NCBI GenBank assembly: GCA_963722585.1
Contig: CAVRNU010000051.1
Coordinates: 8,245 to 72,244, forward strand
Source: KBS-96 sp963722585
GTDB taxonomy: Bacteria; Acidobacteriota; Terriglobia; Bryobacterales; Bryobacteraceae
Reading direction: 5' to 3'
Length of the DNA: 64,000 nucleotides
Below are positions 54,521-64,000 of this stretch, in pieces; the first letter of the stretch is position 1; each line of letters opens with the position of its first letter. A program made the translations under genes and the position numbers. The notes under the pieces are model-generated. The model worked only from the letters and a program-made list of their open reading frames with translations, was not told the DNA's origin and searched no databases.

Positions 54521-55898
54521 CTAATTAAGAGTCGGCGGATGGGCCATCACTCGGTAGTCGGCGAGTTCCCATCCAAGTGGCACAGCTTTGTCTCTGCTAC
54601 CGCGGACGACCACTTGATACGAACTCGGCACCTGTTTCAACCCATCCTTTTTGAAGCGCTCGAGTAAAGTGGACAGCCCGTGGGCACTCGCGAAAAAATG
54701 CATGGCTGCCCCCGAACCAGCGCCCGTGACGCCGGACACGATGATGGTTCGGGAGTTCCGGTCCGAAAGCGGCTGGTTTGAGAAAACAGTTATCAGCCCG
54801 TATACAACTGTGAGCGAACGGGATTCGTCGCGCTTCGGAATGAAGACCTTTCCGTTAGCAGCGGTCGCACCTTCTCGGACGACTTCCTCGCCGATGGCGC
54901 CGTCCTCGGAGATAGCAAAAGGTGTGTTTCTTAGGACCCGTCCCGCATAGTCGCTGTAATTAGGGCTACCAATCAAGATCACGTTTCGATTCCGCAACGC
55001 TGCCGATCCCAGCGTGTTCTCCGGAAGAAAGTCAACGGTTCCGCCGGCGGCTGACACGATTTGCGCCGCGAACACGGCCGCTTCGGCATCGCCGAAAAGG
55101 GGGAATCACCGGAGTAATACATATAAGGTTGTCCGCCAGTGTTCGGAATCTTCAGCCGGGCGAACCATGCACTGTTATCGGGCACCAGAGGACGAAAAAT
55201 GTTAGAATTCGGAGTCTTGGGGTAGGGTTTGATAAGAAGCGAGGGAGGTGTTGCCAGGCAGAGCATAACCTCGGAACCGGGACGCACGAGCGGACCCCAG
55301 AACTGTTCAAAGATCGGGTTGAGCCGGCTCCGTTGCAAATGGAAAGCTCGAATGACCAACACGGCACCAATGACAAGCAGGACATTCAGAGCCAATGCTT
55401 TAAGATGGGTTCTCCTTGTTAGAGGCGCAGGACGCGCCGGCTCCAGGAACAGAGGTTCCGTTACAAGCTTCGGCTCCGCTTCATAGAAGAAGGGCGTGTA
55501 CGAGCCTTTTCGCAGTCCGATCCGAACCGTTGCACTCGGATTCTCTCCTTCGTAAAACTGTTCAAGCTTCTGTCGAAGATCATGCGCACGGCCACGGACG
55601 CCCGAATCGGCTGCGGGAGAGTAACGGCGAGGGCGTCCGAGAGCGTTCGTCCCGATCGAGTATTCCGTTATTTCTTCGGCTCGGCCGGCCTGCCCATTTC
55701 GCATACGTACCGAAGAAACTTCTTTAGTTGATCGGCTCGAGCAAACGTCTGGCTCTTGAGTACCGCTTCCAGAGCCTGCACCTTTTCCTCAGCGGTGAAC
55801 GCATGTTCGGGCAACGTTCGCATTTGTTCTGCCCGGATTCTATCACCTTTACTTTTGGTGAAGACCCGAGCGTGGCTCAACTCCCGCCGATCCGGCAA
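54521..55898 (-). pseudogene. Membrane-anchored regulator-like protein, two frameshifts
   Basis: About 455 aa in frames 55898 to about 55695, about 55695-55090 and 55090-54521. N-terminal soluble part (TFARADQLKKFLRYVCEM; AEEITEYSIGTNALGR; VRGRAHDLRQKLEQFYEGE), one membrane helix (ALALNVLLVIGAVLVIRAFH, about 175-194) and a C-terminal part resembling a sensor or ligand-binding domain (NVILIGSPNYSDYAG). This N-terminal module recurs in many Acidobacteria before varied domains; its function is unclear. Shift 2 is one lost T in a T run (SPFFGDAEAAVF restored); shift 1 lies in a G run. Divergent from the TonB receptor at 56026. Confidence 0.6.
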
Positions 55899-56025
55899 AT
55901 CCCCTTTTGGCGCGGCTTTGAAGGCCTCTTGCTAACCGTTAGCGAACGTTCCGTAACTGGAATATATCTTGAAAAACACTAGCCAAAGGACAAAGATTGT
56001 CTAAGATCGCGCCAGGAGTTGAACG
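55899..56025. promoter_or_regulatory. Divergent promoter region (inferred)
   Basis: 127 bases between the regulator-like gene (minus) and the receptor gene (plus). CCAGGAG, the ribosome site of the receptor, is at its right end. No RTATA-N7-TATAY site here. Confidence 0.4.
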
Positions 56026-59000
56026 ATGTACGTTGTTCAAGGGATATTTCTATGTTCGAAACGAAGCTTGTCCGCTGCTTCATGCCTGTTTGTCTTGCTG
56101 AGCCTATTAGGTCCAGTCCACCCAGCAGACGCGCAGGTGATCGCAAGCGCAGAAATCCGCGGTCTCGTGACGGATGCCAGCGGAGCTGTGGTTCCCACCG
56201 CAAAGGTCACCGTAGAGAATCTAGACACCCACGTCCCGCAGACAGCATCGGTGACGTCGAGCGGTGAGTACGTAGTTACCGCTCTTCCTCCGGGACACTA
56301 TCAGGTCCGGGTGGAGGCGCAGGGATTCAAGGCTTTCGTCGTCTCACACGTCACTCTTGCCGCCGCGGACAGAGTTCGTGAGGACGCAACCATGCAGGTG
56401 GGCGCGGTTACCGAAAACGTCGAGGTGCAAGGTCAGGCACCGGCACTGCAAACGGATAGCGCGACGTTTGGGACGCTGGTCACTACTCAGGCGGTTCAGA
56501 ACTTGCCTCTTAACGGACGGAATTTCATGACCCTGGTACAGCTCACAGCGGGCGCAACGGAGGGATTGGCGAGCAATACGCTGAGCGGAAATCGGCCAGA
56601 CGATCGCCGAATGAGCTCTGTCCTGGTGGTCAATGGCGCGAGTGTTCCCAACTGGCTGCTGGACGGAATGGACAATTTCGAGCGAATCCAGAATGACATT
56701 GTCATAAAGCCTTCTGTCGATGGCATTGCGGAAATTCGCGTGCTTACCAATGACTTCGATGCTTCTATAGGACGCTCGGCGAACGGCGTGGTCTCCATCA
56801 CAACCAAGTCGGGAACAGACGCTTTTCACGGGACGCTATACGAATACTTTCGCAATGACGCATTGGATGCCAGAAATTTCTTTTCTCCCACGAAAGCCGA
56901 ATACCGCTACAACGATTTTGGCGCCAGCATAGGCGGGCCAATCAAGAGAAACAAAACGTTTGGGTTCTTCGATTACGAGCGTTATTTCTTGCGACAGGGC
57001 CAGACTTACACGTCGACCATTCCCACCCTCGCGATGCGAAATGGCAACTTCAACGGAGTAGCTTTAATTTTTGATCCAGCGACGACGGCGCCAAATCCAA
57101 GCAAACCGGGAACGTACATGCGAACTCCGTTCATGAACGACACGATACCGGCTAATCGGATCAGCCCCATCGCAACAAACTTCATGAACCTCTATCCTGT
57201 GCCGCAGACGAGTAGTCTCGTGAATAACTACACGTCCAATCTGAAGAAAACGCAGGATTACGACACTTATGACATTCGAGTCGATCACCACTTCAATGAA
57301 TTGAACACGTTTTTTGCCCGTTACTCGTACAACGACGGCACCACGTACACGCCAGGCGCATTCCCGATCGTAAATGGAATTGATCCGGGTGGCAACGCAG
57401 GCGTATTTCCCGGGCCGGGACTGCAACGTTCGCAGGCTGTTCAGGCAAATTTTGTCCACATCTTCACTCCGACGCTTTTGTTGGAGTTGAAGGCAGGATA
57501 TCAGCGATTCGCGCTCGATTCTCAGTCGGTGGATTTGGGTAAGAATCTCGCAACCGAGTTCGGGATTCCCGGCGCAAACCACAACTATGTGAGTACCGGC
57601 TTACCGCTGATGCAGCCTGCCGGCTACGAAACACTGGGCGGCGCCTCATTCCTTCCGCTCATCGAGTTTGAGAATACGTTTGACTATCAGGGGTCGGTCT
57701 CGTGGACAAAGGCTTCGCACAGCTTGAGAATGGGTGCTGCGTTGATCCGGCGCCAGGTCATCGACACGCAAAGCTCTTATCCGCGCGGCGCGTACAACTT
57801 TGACGGCAACGCGACTAATGATCCTTCGGGCGCAATTCCCTCTGGGAACGCTATCGCTTCCTGGCTACTCGGATTCCCCTCGGTCGGGCAGCTGAACGAG
57901 AACCTAACCTGGAACGGTTATCGGTTTTGGGAACCGAATGTCTGGTTCCAGGATGACTGGAGAGTCAATCGCAAGCTGACGTTGAACCTGGGGATCCGTT
58001 ACGACGTATTTACGCCATTGACCGAGGTGCACAACCAGATCTCAAACTTCGATCCGGCAACTAACAGAATCATCGTGGCCGGAGTGAATGGAATTTCTAA
58101 CACGGCAGGAGTGAAGACAGACTATTCGGACGTTGCGCCCCGATTCGGGTTCGCTTACCAGCCTGTCCAAAGCTGGGTCATTCGAGGTGGGTTCGGAATT
58201 GCTTACGTTCCGGAGTTCACTGGCTCGAACGGCCTGCTGAAGAATGCACCGTTTACGAATGGCTACTCGTTCATTCAGGATCAGATCTTCCCAACGTATA
58301 CGCTGGCGCAGGGATTTCCACCACCCATGCCCCAGAGCATCACAAACCTCACGACTGGTTTGATTGCGGTGGCGGAAAATTTTCAATCAACACGTGTTAT
58401 GCAGTACAACCTGACTGTGCAGAAGGAGTTTGGTGGGAACGTTATAAGCGCGGCGTATGTGGCCTCCCTGACGAGACACGGAGTACTTTCGCCAAATATC
58501 GATCAGCCTTTGCCGGCGCCTGGAAACACGAACATCCTGCGGCCATATTATTCGATCTTCCCCAATATCTCGACAATTTCCTACCAGATGAGTGCGAACA
58601 CCGCGAATTACCATTCCCTGCAATTGGTTTTCGAGCGCCGCCTGCGGCATGGACTTACGATTAACTCCAACTTTGTTTGGGCGCATTCTCTGGCAGGCGG
58701 CGCACCCGGTCAGTTGATTGATAACTGGCATTTAGAGCACGGTAGCGCCAGCACAGATATTCGTCTCCGATGGACGGCAACGGCCGATTACCAATTGCCG
58801 TTTAGGGCAAAGTCTAACAAGTTGCTGAGCGGAGTGATTGGCGGCTGGGACTTCAATGCCATCGCCGTAGTGGCAAGTGGTCTGCCTTTTACCGTGACCA
58901 ATGCAACACCGCGCGAAAACATTTCGAGCGCTGCAACGCAGCCCGGAAGAGTTACGGTGTCCGATCGGCCGGATCGTATTGCCGGTTGTGATGCATACGC

Positions 59001-59310
59001 GGCCAATCCCACTGTTACTCACTGGCTGAACGCTGCGTGCTTTTTTCCGCAGCCCTTATATACTGCTGGGAACTCTGGACCGAATATTCTATATGGGCCG
59101 CCTAATCGCCACCTGGACATAGCGTTGTTCAAGACGTTTCCGATCAGGGAATCCATGCAGCTGGAGCTTCGAGGTGAAGCATACAACCTGACCAACACTC
59201 CCAGCTTTGCTAATCCTGGTTCCGCCTTCGGTAGTGGCACCTTCGGCGTTATCAGCGGGACGGTGGGAACACCGCGGCAATTGGGATTGATGCTGAAGCT
59301 CCTATTCTGA
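56026..59310 (+). CDS. Oar-type TonB-dependent receptor
   Basis: 1,094 aa, intact. Signal peptide about 1-37 (SLSAASCLFVLLSLLGPVHP), carboxypeptidase-regulatory domain (AEIRGLVTDASGAVVPTAKV, about 43-62), plug (NLPLNGRNFMTLVQLTAGA, about 160-178) and barrel ending in RQLGLMLKLLF. The AGGAG ribosome site supports the start. It is followed after 14 bases by a DUF1080 gene, a pairing often met with carbohydrate or glycoside uptake. The ligand is unknown. Only modest similarity to the receptor at 44945-48436 is seen by eye outside the conserved domains. Confidence 0.9.
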   Translation: MYVVQGIFLCSKRSLSAASCLFVLLSLLGPVHPADAQVIASAEIRGLVTDASGAVVPTAKVTVENLDTHVPQTASVTSSGEYVVTALPPGHYQVRVEAQGFKAFVVSHVTLAAADRVREDATMQVGAVTENVEVQGQAPALQTDSATFGTLVTTQAVQNLPLNGRNFMTLVQLTAGATEGLASNTLSGNRPDDRRMSSVLVVNGASVPNWLLDGMDNFERIQNDIVIKPSVDGIAEIRVLTNDFDASIGRSANGVVSITTKSGTDAFHGTLYEYFRNDALDARNFFSPTKAEYRYNDFGASIGGPIKRNKTFGFFDYERYFLRQGQTYTSTIPTLAMRNGNFNGVALIFDPATTAPNPSKPGTYMRTPFMNDTIPANRISPIATNFMNLYPVPQTSSLVNNYTSNLKKTQDYDTYDIRVDHHFNELNTFFARYSYNDGTTYTPGAFPIVNGIDPGGNAGVFPGPGLQRSQAVQANFVHIFTPTLLLELKAGYQRFALDSQSVDLGKNLATEFGIPGANHNYVSTGLPLMQPAGYETLGGASFLPLIEFENTFDYQGSVSWTKASHSLRMGAALIRRQVIDTQSSYPRGAYNFDGNATNDPSGAIPSGNAIASWLLGFPSVGQLNENLTWNGYRFWEPNVWFQDDWRVNRKLTLNLGIRYDVFTPLTEVHNQISNFDPATNRIIVAGVNGISNTAGVKTDYSDVAPRFGFAYQPVQSWVIRGGFGIAYVPEFTGSNGLLKNAPFTNGYSFIQDQIFPTYTLAQGFPPPMPQSITNLTTGLIAVAENFQSTRVMQYNLTVQKEFGGNVISAAYVASLTRHGVLSPNIDQPLPAPGNTNILRPYYSIFPNISTISYQMSANTANYHSLQLVFERRLRHGLTINSNFVWAHSLAGGAPGQLIDNWHLEHGSASTDIRLRWTATADYQLPFRAKSNKLLSGVIGGWDFNAIAVVASGLPFTVTNATPRENISSAATQPGRVTVSDRPDRIAGCDAYAANPTVTHWLNAACFFPQPLYTAGNSGPNILYGPPNRHLDIALFKTFPIRESMQLELRGEAYNLTNTPSFANPGSAFGSGTFGVISGTVGTPRQLGLMLKLLF

Positions 59311-59324
59311 GTCGAGTTGTGGCA

Positions 59325-60182
59325 ATGGAGAACAAACAGAGCATACGGCGGCGCGAATTCTGTGCGGCAGCAGCGTTGCTTTCGACCCTTGCGCCTGCAG
59401 CCGCACAGGAATCCCAGAGTAATGAGGGTTTCCGACCGATATCCGACGGCTCGTCCCTGAACGGCTGGAAGGCCTATCCGCGCAAACCAGGAGATTCGAA
59501 TACCGGCAAATGGACGGTCGAGGATGGCGTCATCTCCGGCGGGCAGGACCCTCCAGGCTCGGGCATGGGCGCGTATCTGGTTTCGGAAGAGGCGTTCTTC
59601 AACTTTGAACTGCAACTGGAAGCCCGGCCGGATTGGCCCATTGATACCGGCATCTACGTCCGCACAGTGCCGAGGGGAAACATAGGCATTCAGGTTTTGC
59701 TCGATCACCGTCCCCTCGGCGGCATCGCCGGATATTTCGGCAACGGATTGGGAAGTTTTCACGCCATGGAGTACGGATTCATCGGCGAGCCTGGAAAGGA
59801 CGGCAACGAATGCCACCCCGAGCGGTTGATTCCCGTTAGACCCGCTGAGCCGACAAAGCACGTACCGCTCGATTTCTCAGCTCCGGCGCCAGTCTTTCTC
59901 CGTGCTTGGAAGCTGAACGATTGGAATCACTTCCGAATCCGCTGCGTGGGAGAGATGCCTCGTTTGACGACCTGGATCAACGGCCAGAAGATAAGCGAAT
60001 TCGACGTGAGTAAGGTTCACTCGCCCGAATTCGATCCCAAAGCGATTGCCGCGGCAGTCGGCAAGCCGGGTCACATCTCGTTCCAAGTCCACAACAACGA
60101 TGCATTTCTAGGAAAGCTCCGCTGGTGGCCGGGCGCGGTCAGCCGCTGGCGGAATATCACGATCAAGAGTCTTCCGGGGTGA
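59325..60182 (+). CDS. DUF1080 (3-keto-disaccharide hydrolase-like) protein
   Basis: 285 aa from the ATG at 59325 (GAG 8 bases before it); a GTG at 59319 is the other option. Tat-like leader (SIRRREFCAAAALLSTLAPA). The DUF1080 fold: FRPISDGSSLNGWKAYP, TGKWTVEDGVISGG, NFELQLEARPDWPIDTGIYVR, WNHFRIRCVGEMPRLTTWING. Members are exported jelly-roll proteins; some hydrolyse 3-keto-glucosides, most are untested. The insert between about 140 and 200 (HAMEYGFIGEPGKDGNE) is longer than in small family members. Located between receptor and redoxin genes, so likely part of the same unit. Confidence 0.85.
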   Translation: MENKQSIRRREFCAAAALLSTLAPAAAQESQSNEGFRPISDGSSLNGWKAYPRKPGDSNTGKWTVEDGVISGGQDPPGSGMGAYLVSEEAFFNFELQLEARPDWPIDTGIYVRTVPRGNIGIQVLLDHRPLGGIAGYFGNGLGSFHAMEYGFIGEPGKDGNECHPERLIPVRPAEPTKHVPLDFSAPAPVFLRAWKLNDWNHFRIRCVGEMPRLTTWINGQKISEFDVSKVHSPEFDPKAIAAAVGKPGHISFQVHNNDAFLGKLRWWPGAVSRWRNITIKSLPG

Positions 60183-60304
60183 TTGCAGCAGTCGGAAACA
60201 AGCCAGTTAGCTGACGTGCCCTTATGTTAGACGACAGTTCAGCACTTGAGATAGGCATGGAAGTCCCCAGTATCAGGTTTGTCAACCGCAAGGAGGTTGT
60301 TTAG

Positions 60305-61552
60305 ATGTTCGATATAGTTCGGAAGAGCCTGACGGCAATGGGACTGACCCTATGCCTTATGGGTGGCTCGATCGCCGCTTTTGGTCAAGAGCAGCCGCAA
60401 CCCCAGCCGCTTACGGATGCGCAGCGGCAGGCGCTCCGGGCACGGCACCAGGCGGAGTTGGAAAAAGAGTATCAGCGTCATCCTACGCTCGCTATTGGGA
60501 CGCAGGCGCCAGACTTTAACCTGCCAGGAGTGGATGGCCGGAAACATCGCTTGAGCGAGTACAGCAAATATCCGATTCTAGCCATCATCTTCACTTGTGA
60601 TCACTGCCCAACGGCGCAGCTCTACGAGGGTCGTATCAAAAAGCTGATAGCCGATTACGGGCCGAAAGGCGTAGGATTTGTTGCCATCCAGCCGAACGCG
60701 GTAGCGGCCGCATCCGCGCACGAGATGAACTACACGGACGTCGACGACTCGTTGGACGGAATGATGATCCGGGCGAAGTACCGCCATTTCAACTTCCCTT
60801 ACCTTTATGATGGCGACACACAAGCGATAGCGGAAGCGTACGGTCCGAAGGCAACTCCTCACGTTTTTATCTTCGACAAGGATAGAAAGCTTCAGTTCGA
60901 GGGACGGATCGATAACAATCAACGCGAATCGCTGGTGAAAACTCAAGACACCCGCGCAGCACTAGACGCAATGCTGGCCGGCCAACCGGTCGCGGTTGCC
61001 ACCACGCCAGTGTTTGGGTGCGCCACCAAATGGAAAGACCAGATTGAGATGAAGCAGCGGGAGACGAAACAGTTTCAGGAGCTTCCGGTGAACCTTGAGA
61101 TGGCCACACCAGAGGTACTCAAGACGTTGCGCTCAAATCCCACGGGCAAGTTCTTGATGGTGAATTTCTGGGCCACGTGGTGCGGGCCTTGCGTCGAGGA
61201 GTTCCACGACCTTTTGAACACTTACCTTTGGTATCGCAGCCGCAACTTGGAGCTAGTCACGGTATCCGCGAATGCGCCCGAGGAAAAGGCAGACGTGCTG
61301 AAGTTCCTCCAGGGTGAGCACTCGGCCGTGCGCAACTTGATATTTTCGAGCGACGACAACTATGCCATGCAAGCGGCATTCGATCCCAAATGGGATTCGG
61401 GCGTTCCCTTCACCATCGTGATCGCCCCAGATGGAAGAGTGATTTACCGCGAAGCAGGCGAAGTGCATCTCCTGGAGCTTCGCCGCACTGTGTTGGCGAA
61501 TCTCCCCGAAATGGGATACCCGGGCACCAACGCTTACTGGGCAAGCAAGTAA
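60305..61552 (+). CDS. Exported double thioredoxin-fold protein (AhpC/TSA + TlpA-like)
   Basis: 415 aa with signal peptide (about 1-28). Domain 1 (about 60-220) is AhpC/TSA-like: IGTQAPDFNLPGVDGR, then FTCDHCPTAQLYEGR with a CxxC at 98-101 in place of the usual peroxidase Thr-x-x-Cys. Domain 2 (about 265-400) is TlpA/ResA-like: MVNFWATWCGPCVEEF (CxxC about 292-295) and GVPFTIVIAPDGRVIY with the cis-Pro. Two redox domains in one chain would suit periplasmic disulfide reduction or thiol transfer. An excellent AGGAGG ribosome site precedes the ATG. The neighbouring DsbD remnant fits this. Confidence 0.85.
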   Translation: MFDIVRKSLTAMGLTLCLMGGSIAAFGQEQPQPQPLTDAQRQALRARHQAELEKEYQRHPTLAIGTQAPDFNLPGVDGRKHRLSEYSKYPILAIIFTCDHCPTAQLYEGRIKKLIADYGPKGVGFVAIQPNAVAAASAHEMNYTDVDDSLDGMMIRAKYRHFNFPYLYDGDTQAIAEAYGPKATPHVFIFDKDRKLQFEGRIDNNQRESLVKTQDTRAALDAMLAGQPVAVATTPVFGCATKWKDQIEMKQRETKQFQELPVNLEMATPEVLKTLRSNPTGKFLMVNFWATWCGPCVEEFHDLLNTYLWYRSRNLELVTVSANAPEEKADVLKFLQGEHSAVRNLIFSSDDNYAMQAAFDPKWDSGVPFTIVIAPDGRVIYREAGEVHLLELRRTVLANLPEMGYPGTNAYWASK

Positions 61553-61584
61553 CTCGCGCGGACCACGCATGTCGATTCAGAACC

Positions 61585-61764
61585 GCATCGCTCGCTTTGT
61601 TTGCGACTTTCTTGCGCTCTGTCGCGGTCCCTTTCTACGCCATCTTTGATCCGCAGGGGAAGGTGTTGGCGACGTTCCCTGGGCTGACCAAGAATCCCGG
61701 CGAGTTCATTTCATTTCTAAAATCGGCCACGAACAAATCCAACTCACAAAGTAATCTCTCATGA
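61585..61764 (+). pseudogene. DsbD/thioredoxin-like 3' remnant
   Basis: About 60 codons that read like the end of a thioredoxin domain in DsbD-type proteins: VAVPFYAIFDPQGKVLATF then PGLTKNPGEFISFLKSA. There is no start, and the upstream part with CxxC and membrane helices is absent, so most of the gene was deleted between 61552 and 61585. The stop overlaps the ATG of the TolB-like gene (ATGA), showing that it was once coupled to it. Confidence 0.55.
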
Positions 61765-62770
61765 AAAAAACAATTACGTTCTCTGCGCTAGTCATGTTTG
61801 CCTGTGCGTGCTTCTTTACTCAGGGCAGACAAGCCCCGAGCGGAAATCCTGGAGCCTTTACAGATCACCAGGACATCGGTGCAACCCCGAAACCGGGTAC
61901 AGCTGAATATGATCCGGCGACGAAGGAATTTCGCATCACCGGTGGCGGAGCCAATATTTGGGGCAAGATAGACGCGTTTCAGTTTCTCTACACCAAATTG
62001 TCTGGCGACGTGACTCTTACCGCAGATGTTCACTTCGTCGGGTGTCGGCGAAGGGGTTGAGCATCACCGCAAGGCGGCTCTCATGATCCGGCAGAGTCTC
62101 GAGCCGGATGCGCCATACGCAGACGTCGCCCTGCATGGTGACGGGCTCACCTCTTTGCAGTATCGTGAGGCGGCCGGCGATATGACGAAAGAAATTCACT
62201 CAGACCTGCAAGCCCCAATTCGGATTCGGATCCAGCGTCACGGAAATCAGTTCACCATGGCGGCGGGAAGCCCTGCCGAAGAGCTGAAGCCGTCGGGGCC
62301 GGTGACGGTAAATTTACAAGATCCGGTTTACGTTGGCTTGGCCGTGGGCTCACATAATGCCGATGTCTTAGAAACAGCGGTTTTCTCGAATGTCACCCTT
62401 CAGCAGCGCGCAGAGCAGAAATCGGCTCCCATCAAGCGCAGCAATGTATCGCTTTATGACCTGAAGAGCAGGTCGATCAAAGTGATCTATTCCGCGGATC
62501 AGATGATTGAGGCGCCAACGTATTCACCCGATGGGAAGTATGTGTTGGTGAATTCAAAGGGCGACCTTTGGAAACTCCCAATTGGCGCCGCAAATCCCGC
62601 CTTGCAGAAGATACCGCTGGGGTCCATCAGTAAATGCAATAACGACAAGGGAATTTCACCCGATGGGAACCTGATTGCTTTTTCATCCGGTGCCACGGGG
62701 CACGGTTCACAGGTGTACACGGTTTCGTCCGAGGGCGGTACACCGAACATGGTGGTCTCCGAAACACCGC
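61761..62770 (+). pseudogene. TolB-like exported beta-propeller protein, frameshifted and truncated
   Basis: Signal peptide (about 1-22, ITFSALVMFACACFFTQG), a beta-sandwich part (FLYTKLSGDVTLTADVHFVG; RKAALMIRQSLEPDAPYAD; DPVYVGLAVGSHNADVLET) and the first propeller blades (IEAPTYSPDGKYVLVNSKGD; KGISPDGNLIAFSSGATG). The frame break near 62037 is a 7-base tandem-type duplication (GTCGGGTGTCGGC where GTCGGC is expected). After VSEGGTPNMVV-SETPH-like sequence the coding ends at a junction with antisense IS1634 transposase. So about two thirds of the propeller is missing. Such proteins bind sugars or peptides at the periplasmic face. Confidence 0.7.
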
Positions 62771-63837
62771 ACATACAACTCGCCGTCCTGGCTGAACAGC
62801 TTCACCTCGACCGAGTCGCGCACCTTCTGCCAAGGCAACTCCAGCCACTGCTTCTCGTATTTCGTCACTCGCGCTTTGGGCGTGCCCACCAGATAAAACA
62901 TCTGCCGGTCCGCCTCGCGCATCTCTTGCAATACCGCCTCGGTGGGAATGCCGCGATCCATTAACCACACCCGCCGCGCTTTGCCATAGAGTTCCTCGAT
63001 CTTGGCCAGGAAACCGCGCAGCGTGGTCTTGTCCGAGGTGTTGCCGTCCATCACCTCGTAAGCCAGCGGGAATCCTTCCGGGGTGATGACCAGCGCCACC
63101 ACCACTTGCTTGCAGTCCGGCCGCCCATCCCGGCTGTAGCCGTGCTTGGCCTTGGGGTTCTGCTCCGGTTCCCCCTCGACGTAAGTGCTGGTCAAATCGT
63201 AGAGCAGTACGTCGAAACACACTCGAACAGATTCTTCCAGCGCTGCTGTAAATGCAGGAACAGATCGCGCTTGTGTTTCAGGATCCGGTCCAGGCAGCGG
63301 TACAGACGATCCTTTTCGGCCACCGCGAAATCCACGCCCAGCAGTACGTCCATGGCGCTCTGATCGAACCATTGCCGATGCACGCGAAACTCGCTGCCCG
63401 GATCGATCAGCCGATTGACCACCAACAGTTCCAGCATCTGCGCCCAACTCACCTCTTCGCGTTCCGCGCTCCAGCTTCTGCTCCCAAAATCGATCCAGCT
63501 CCAACTGCCGCCATAGCTCGCATCCCAACCAACAGTTGCCATACGGCCGCGCCCGCCGCAGCTTCATCTCGCTGAGCTTGACCTGGACGCTGTCCACGGC
63601 TTCCGCCGGTACCGGCCGGTCTTCCGGAAACAGGCTCAGCGTGGTGTAATTTTGCCGCTGCTCGTCGAAAACCTCCAGCGTCTTGCGCCAGGCCGCCTGT
63701 TGGCTATCGTTGATCTGTCCCAAGTACAGAATGCGGCGCTGTACCACGCCTCCGGATTGCAACCGGCGGCTTTCCTCAATGCTGAAATAGCGATGCTCTT
63801 TGCCGTCCTTGATCCGCCGGTGACTGCGCAAAAACAT
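62770..63837 (-). pseudogene. IS1634 family transposase, 3'-truncated and frameshifted
   Basis: Starts at 63837 (RSHRRIKDGKEHRYFSIEES). Main frame pieces are joined by a middle frame at about 63240-63480 (VSWAQMLELLVVNRLIDPGSEFRVH; YRCLDRILKHKRDLF). Catalytic parts LLYDLTSTYVEGE (first Asp), RRVWLMDRGIPTE (second Asp) and LPLAYEVMDGNTSDKTT-like PLAYEVMDGNTSDKTTLRG are visible, typical for IS1634/IS4-group enzymes. The sequence stops being transposase at about 62770 (DGELYV), well before the family's normal end, and runs into the antisense of the TolB-like gene. No terminal repeat is at this junction. Confidence 0.75.
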
Positions 63838-64000
63838 GCTCCCCAGCAGAATGCCAGAACTTCTTCCAGCCGAAAAGACGGTAGGTCTGCACTACACGTG
63901 ATGTCAAAAATGTTTTATTGATTCGACGACAGTTATGCCGCGGCCCGGCCGATTTCGCCTGTGAATCTCATCCAACCTGCGAAAGTTGGGCTAGGAACAA

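Noticed and set aside
1..64000. CRISPR array, tRNA, rRNA, integrase or att sites
   Set aside because: I looked for regularly spaced repeats, tRNA-like ends and tyrosine or serine recombinase motifs and saw none; reading by eye could miss a single tRNA.

Overview
The window most resembles a chromosomal segment of an Acidobacteriota bacterium, probably Solibacter/Bryobacter-like. The evidence is a set of Oar-type TonB-dependent receptors with an N-terminal carboxypeptidase-regulatory fold, two sulfatases, a DUF1080 protein, a GH3 glucosidase, several proteins with twin-arginine leaders and TolB-like proteins. This is an inference from gene families; there is no rRNA or other marker here.

Layout: 1-729 is the end of an IS630-type element. 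935-1727 holds two small host genes. 1892-6619 and 14.8-33.1 kb are two pieces of one phage-type tail operon, all on the minus strand. Read right to left it runs: glycosyltransferase, GH13 alpha-amylase-like protein, PQQ-propeller protein, small proteins, two glycosyltransferases, two head-tail connectors, tail completion and terminator proteins, tail tube, a G/T chaperone pair with a probable -1 frameshift, tape measure, a DUF2460 protein split over two genes around toroid-like insert, DUF2163 protein, GH24 lysozyme, NlpC/P60 peptidase, host-specificity/fibre protein, holins. The order follows the tail block of gene transfer agents and siphophages. No portal, capsid, protease, terminase or integrase is present in the 64 kb. 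The operon is cut by an 8-kb block (about 6.6-14.8 kb) with two sulfatases, a SusC/Oar-type receptor and a 5'-truncated AraC-type regulator, and by a plus-strand DUF4386 gene at 25.4-26.1 kb.

33.3-36.2 kb holds a small secreted protein and an IS1595 element that cuts another secreted-protein gene; removing the IS and one target-site copy restores the frame. 36.2-51.7 kb looks like a carbohydrate/sugar-acid locus: GH3 enzyme, creatininase-family hydrolase, DegT-type aminotransferase, GntR/FCD regulator, MFS transporter, an isochorismatase-like hydrolase fused to NPCBM-type domains, an Oar receptor, an SDR remnant and an enolase-superfamily gene cut near its 3' end by an IS701-type element. Four palindromes of form RTATA-N7-TATAY lie upstream of the aminotransferase, the receptor and the SDR/enolase unit and are candidate operators for the GntR protein.

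51.7-64 kb contains a DoxX-like gene, a decayed integrase-type transposase, a PIN-domain remnant, a broken membrane regulator, then a plus-strand unit (Oar receptor, DUF1080, double thioredoxin-fold protein, DsbD-like 3' remnant, TolB-like gene) that ends at a junction inside a truncated IS1634 transposase.

Caution: about 20 genes-breaking lesions are present. Most that I could resolve are single-base losses in short G or T runs with no in-frame stops, which looks more like residual sequencing error than old decay. 'Pseudogene' here therefore often means 'frameshifted as given'.
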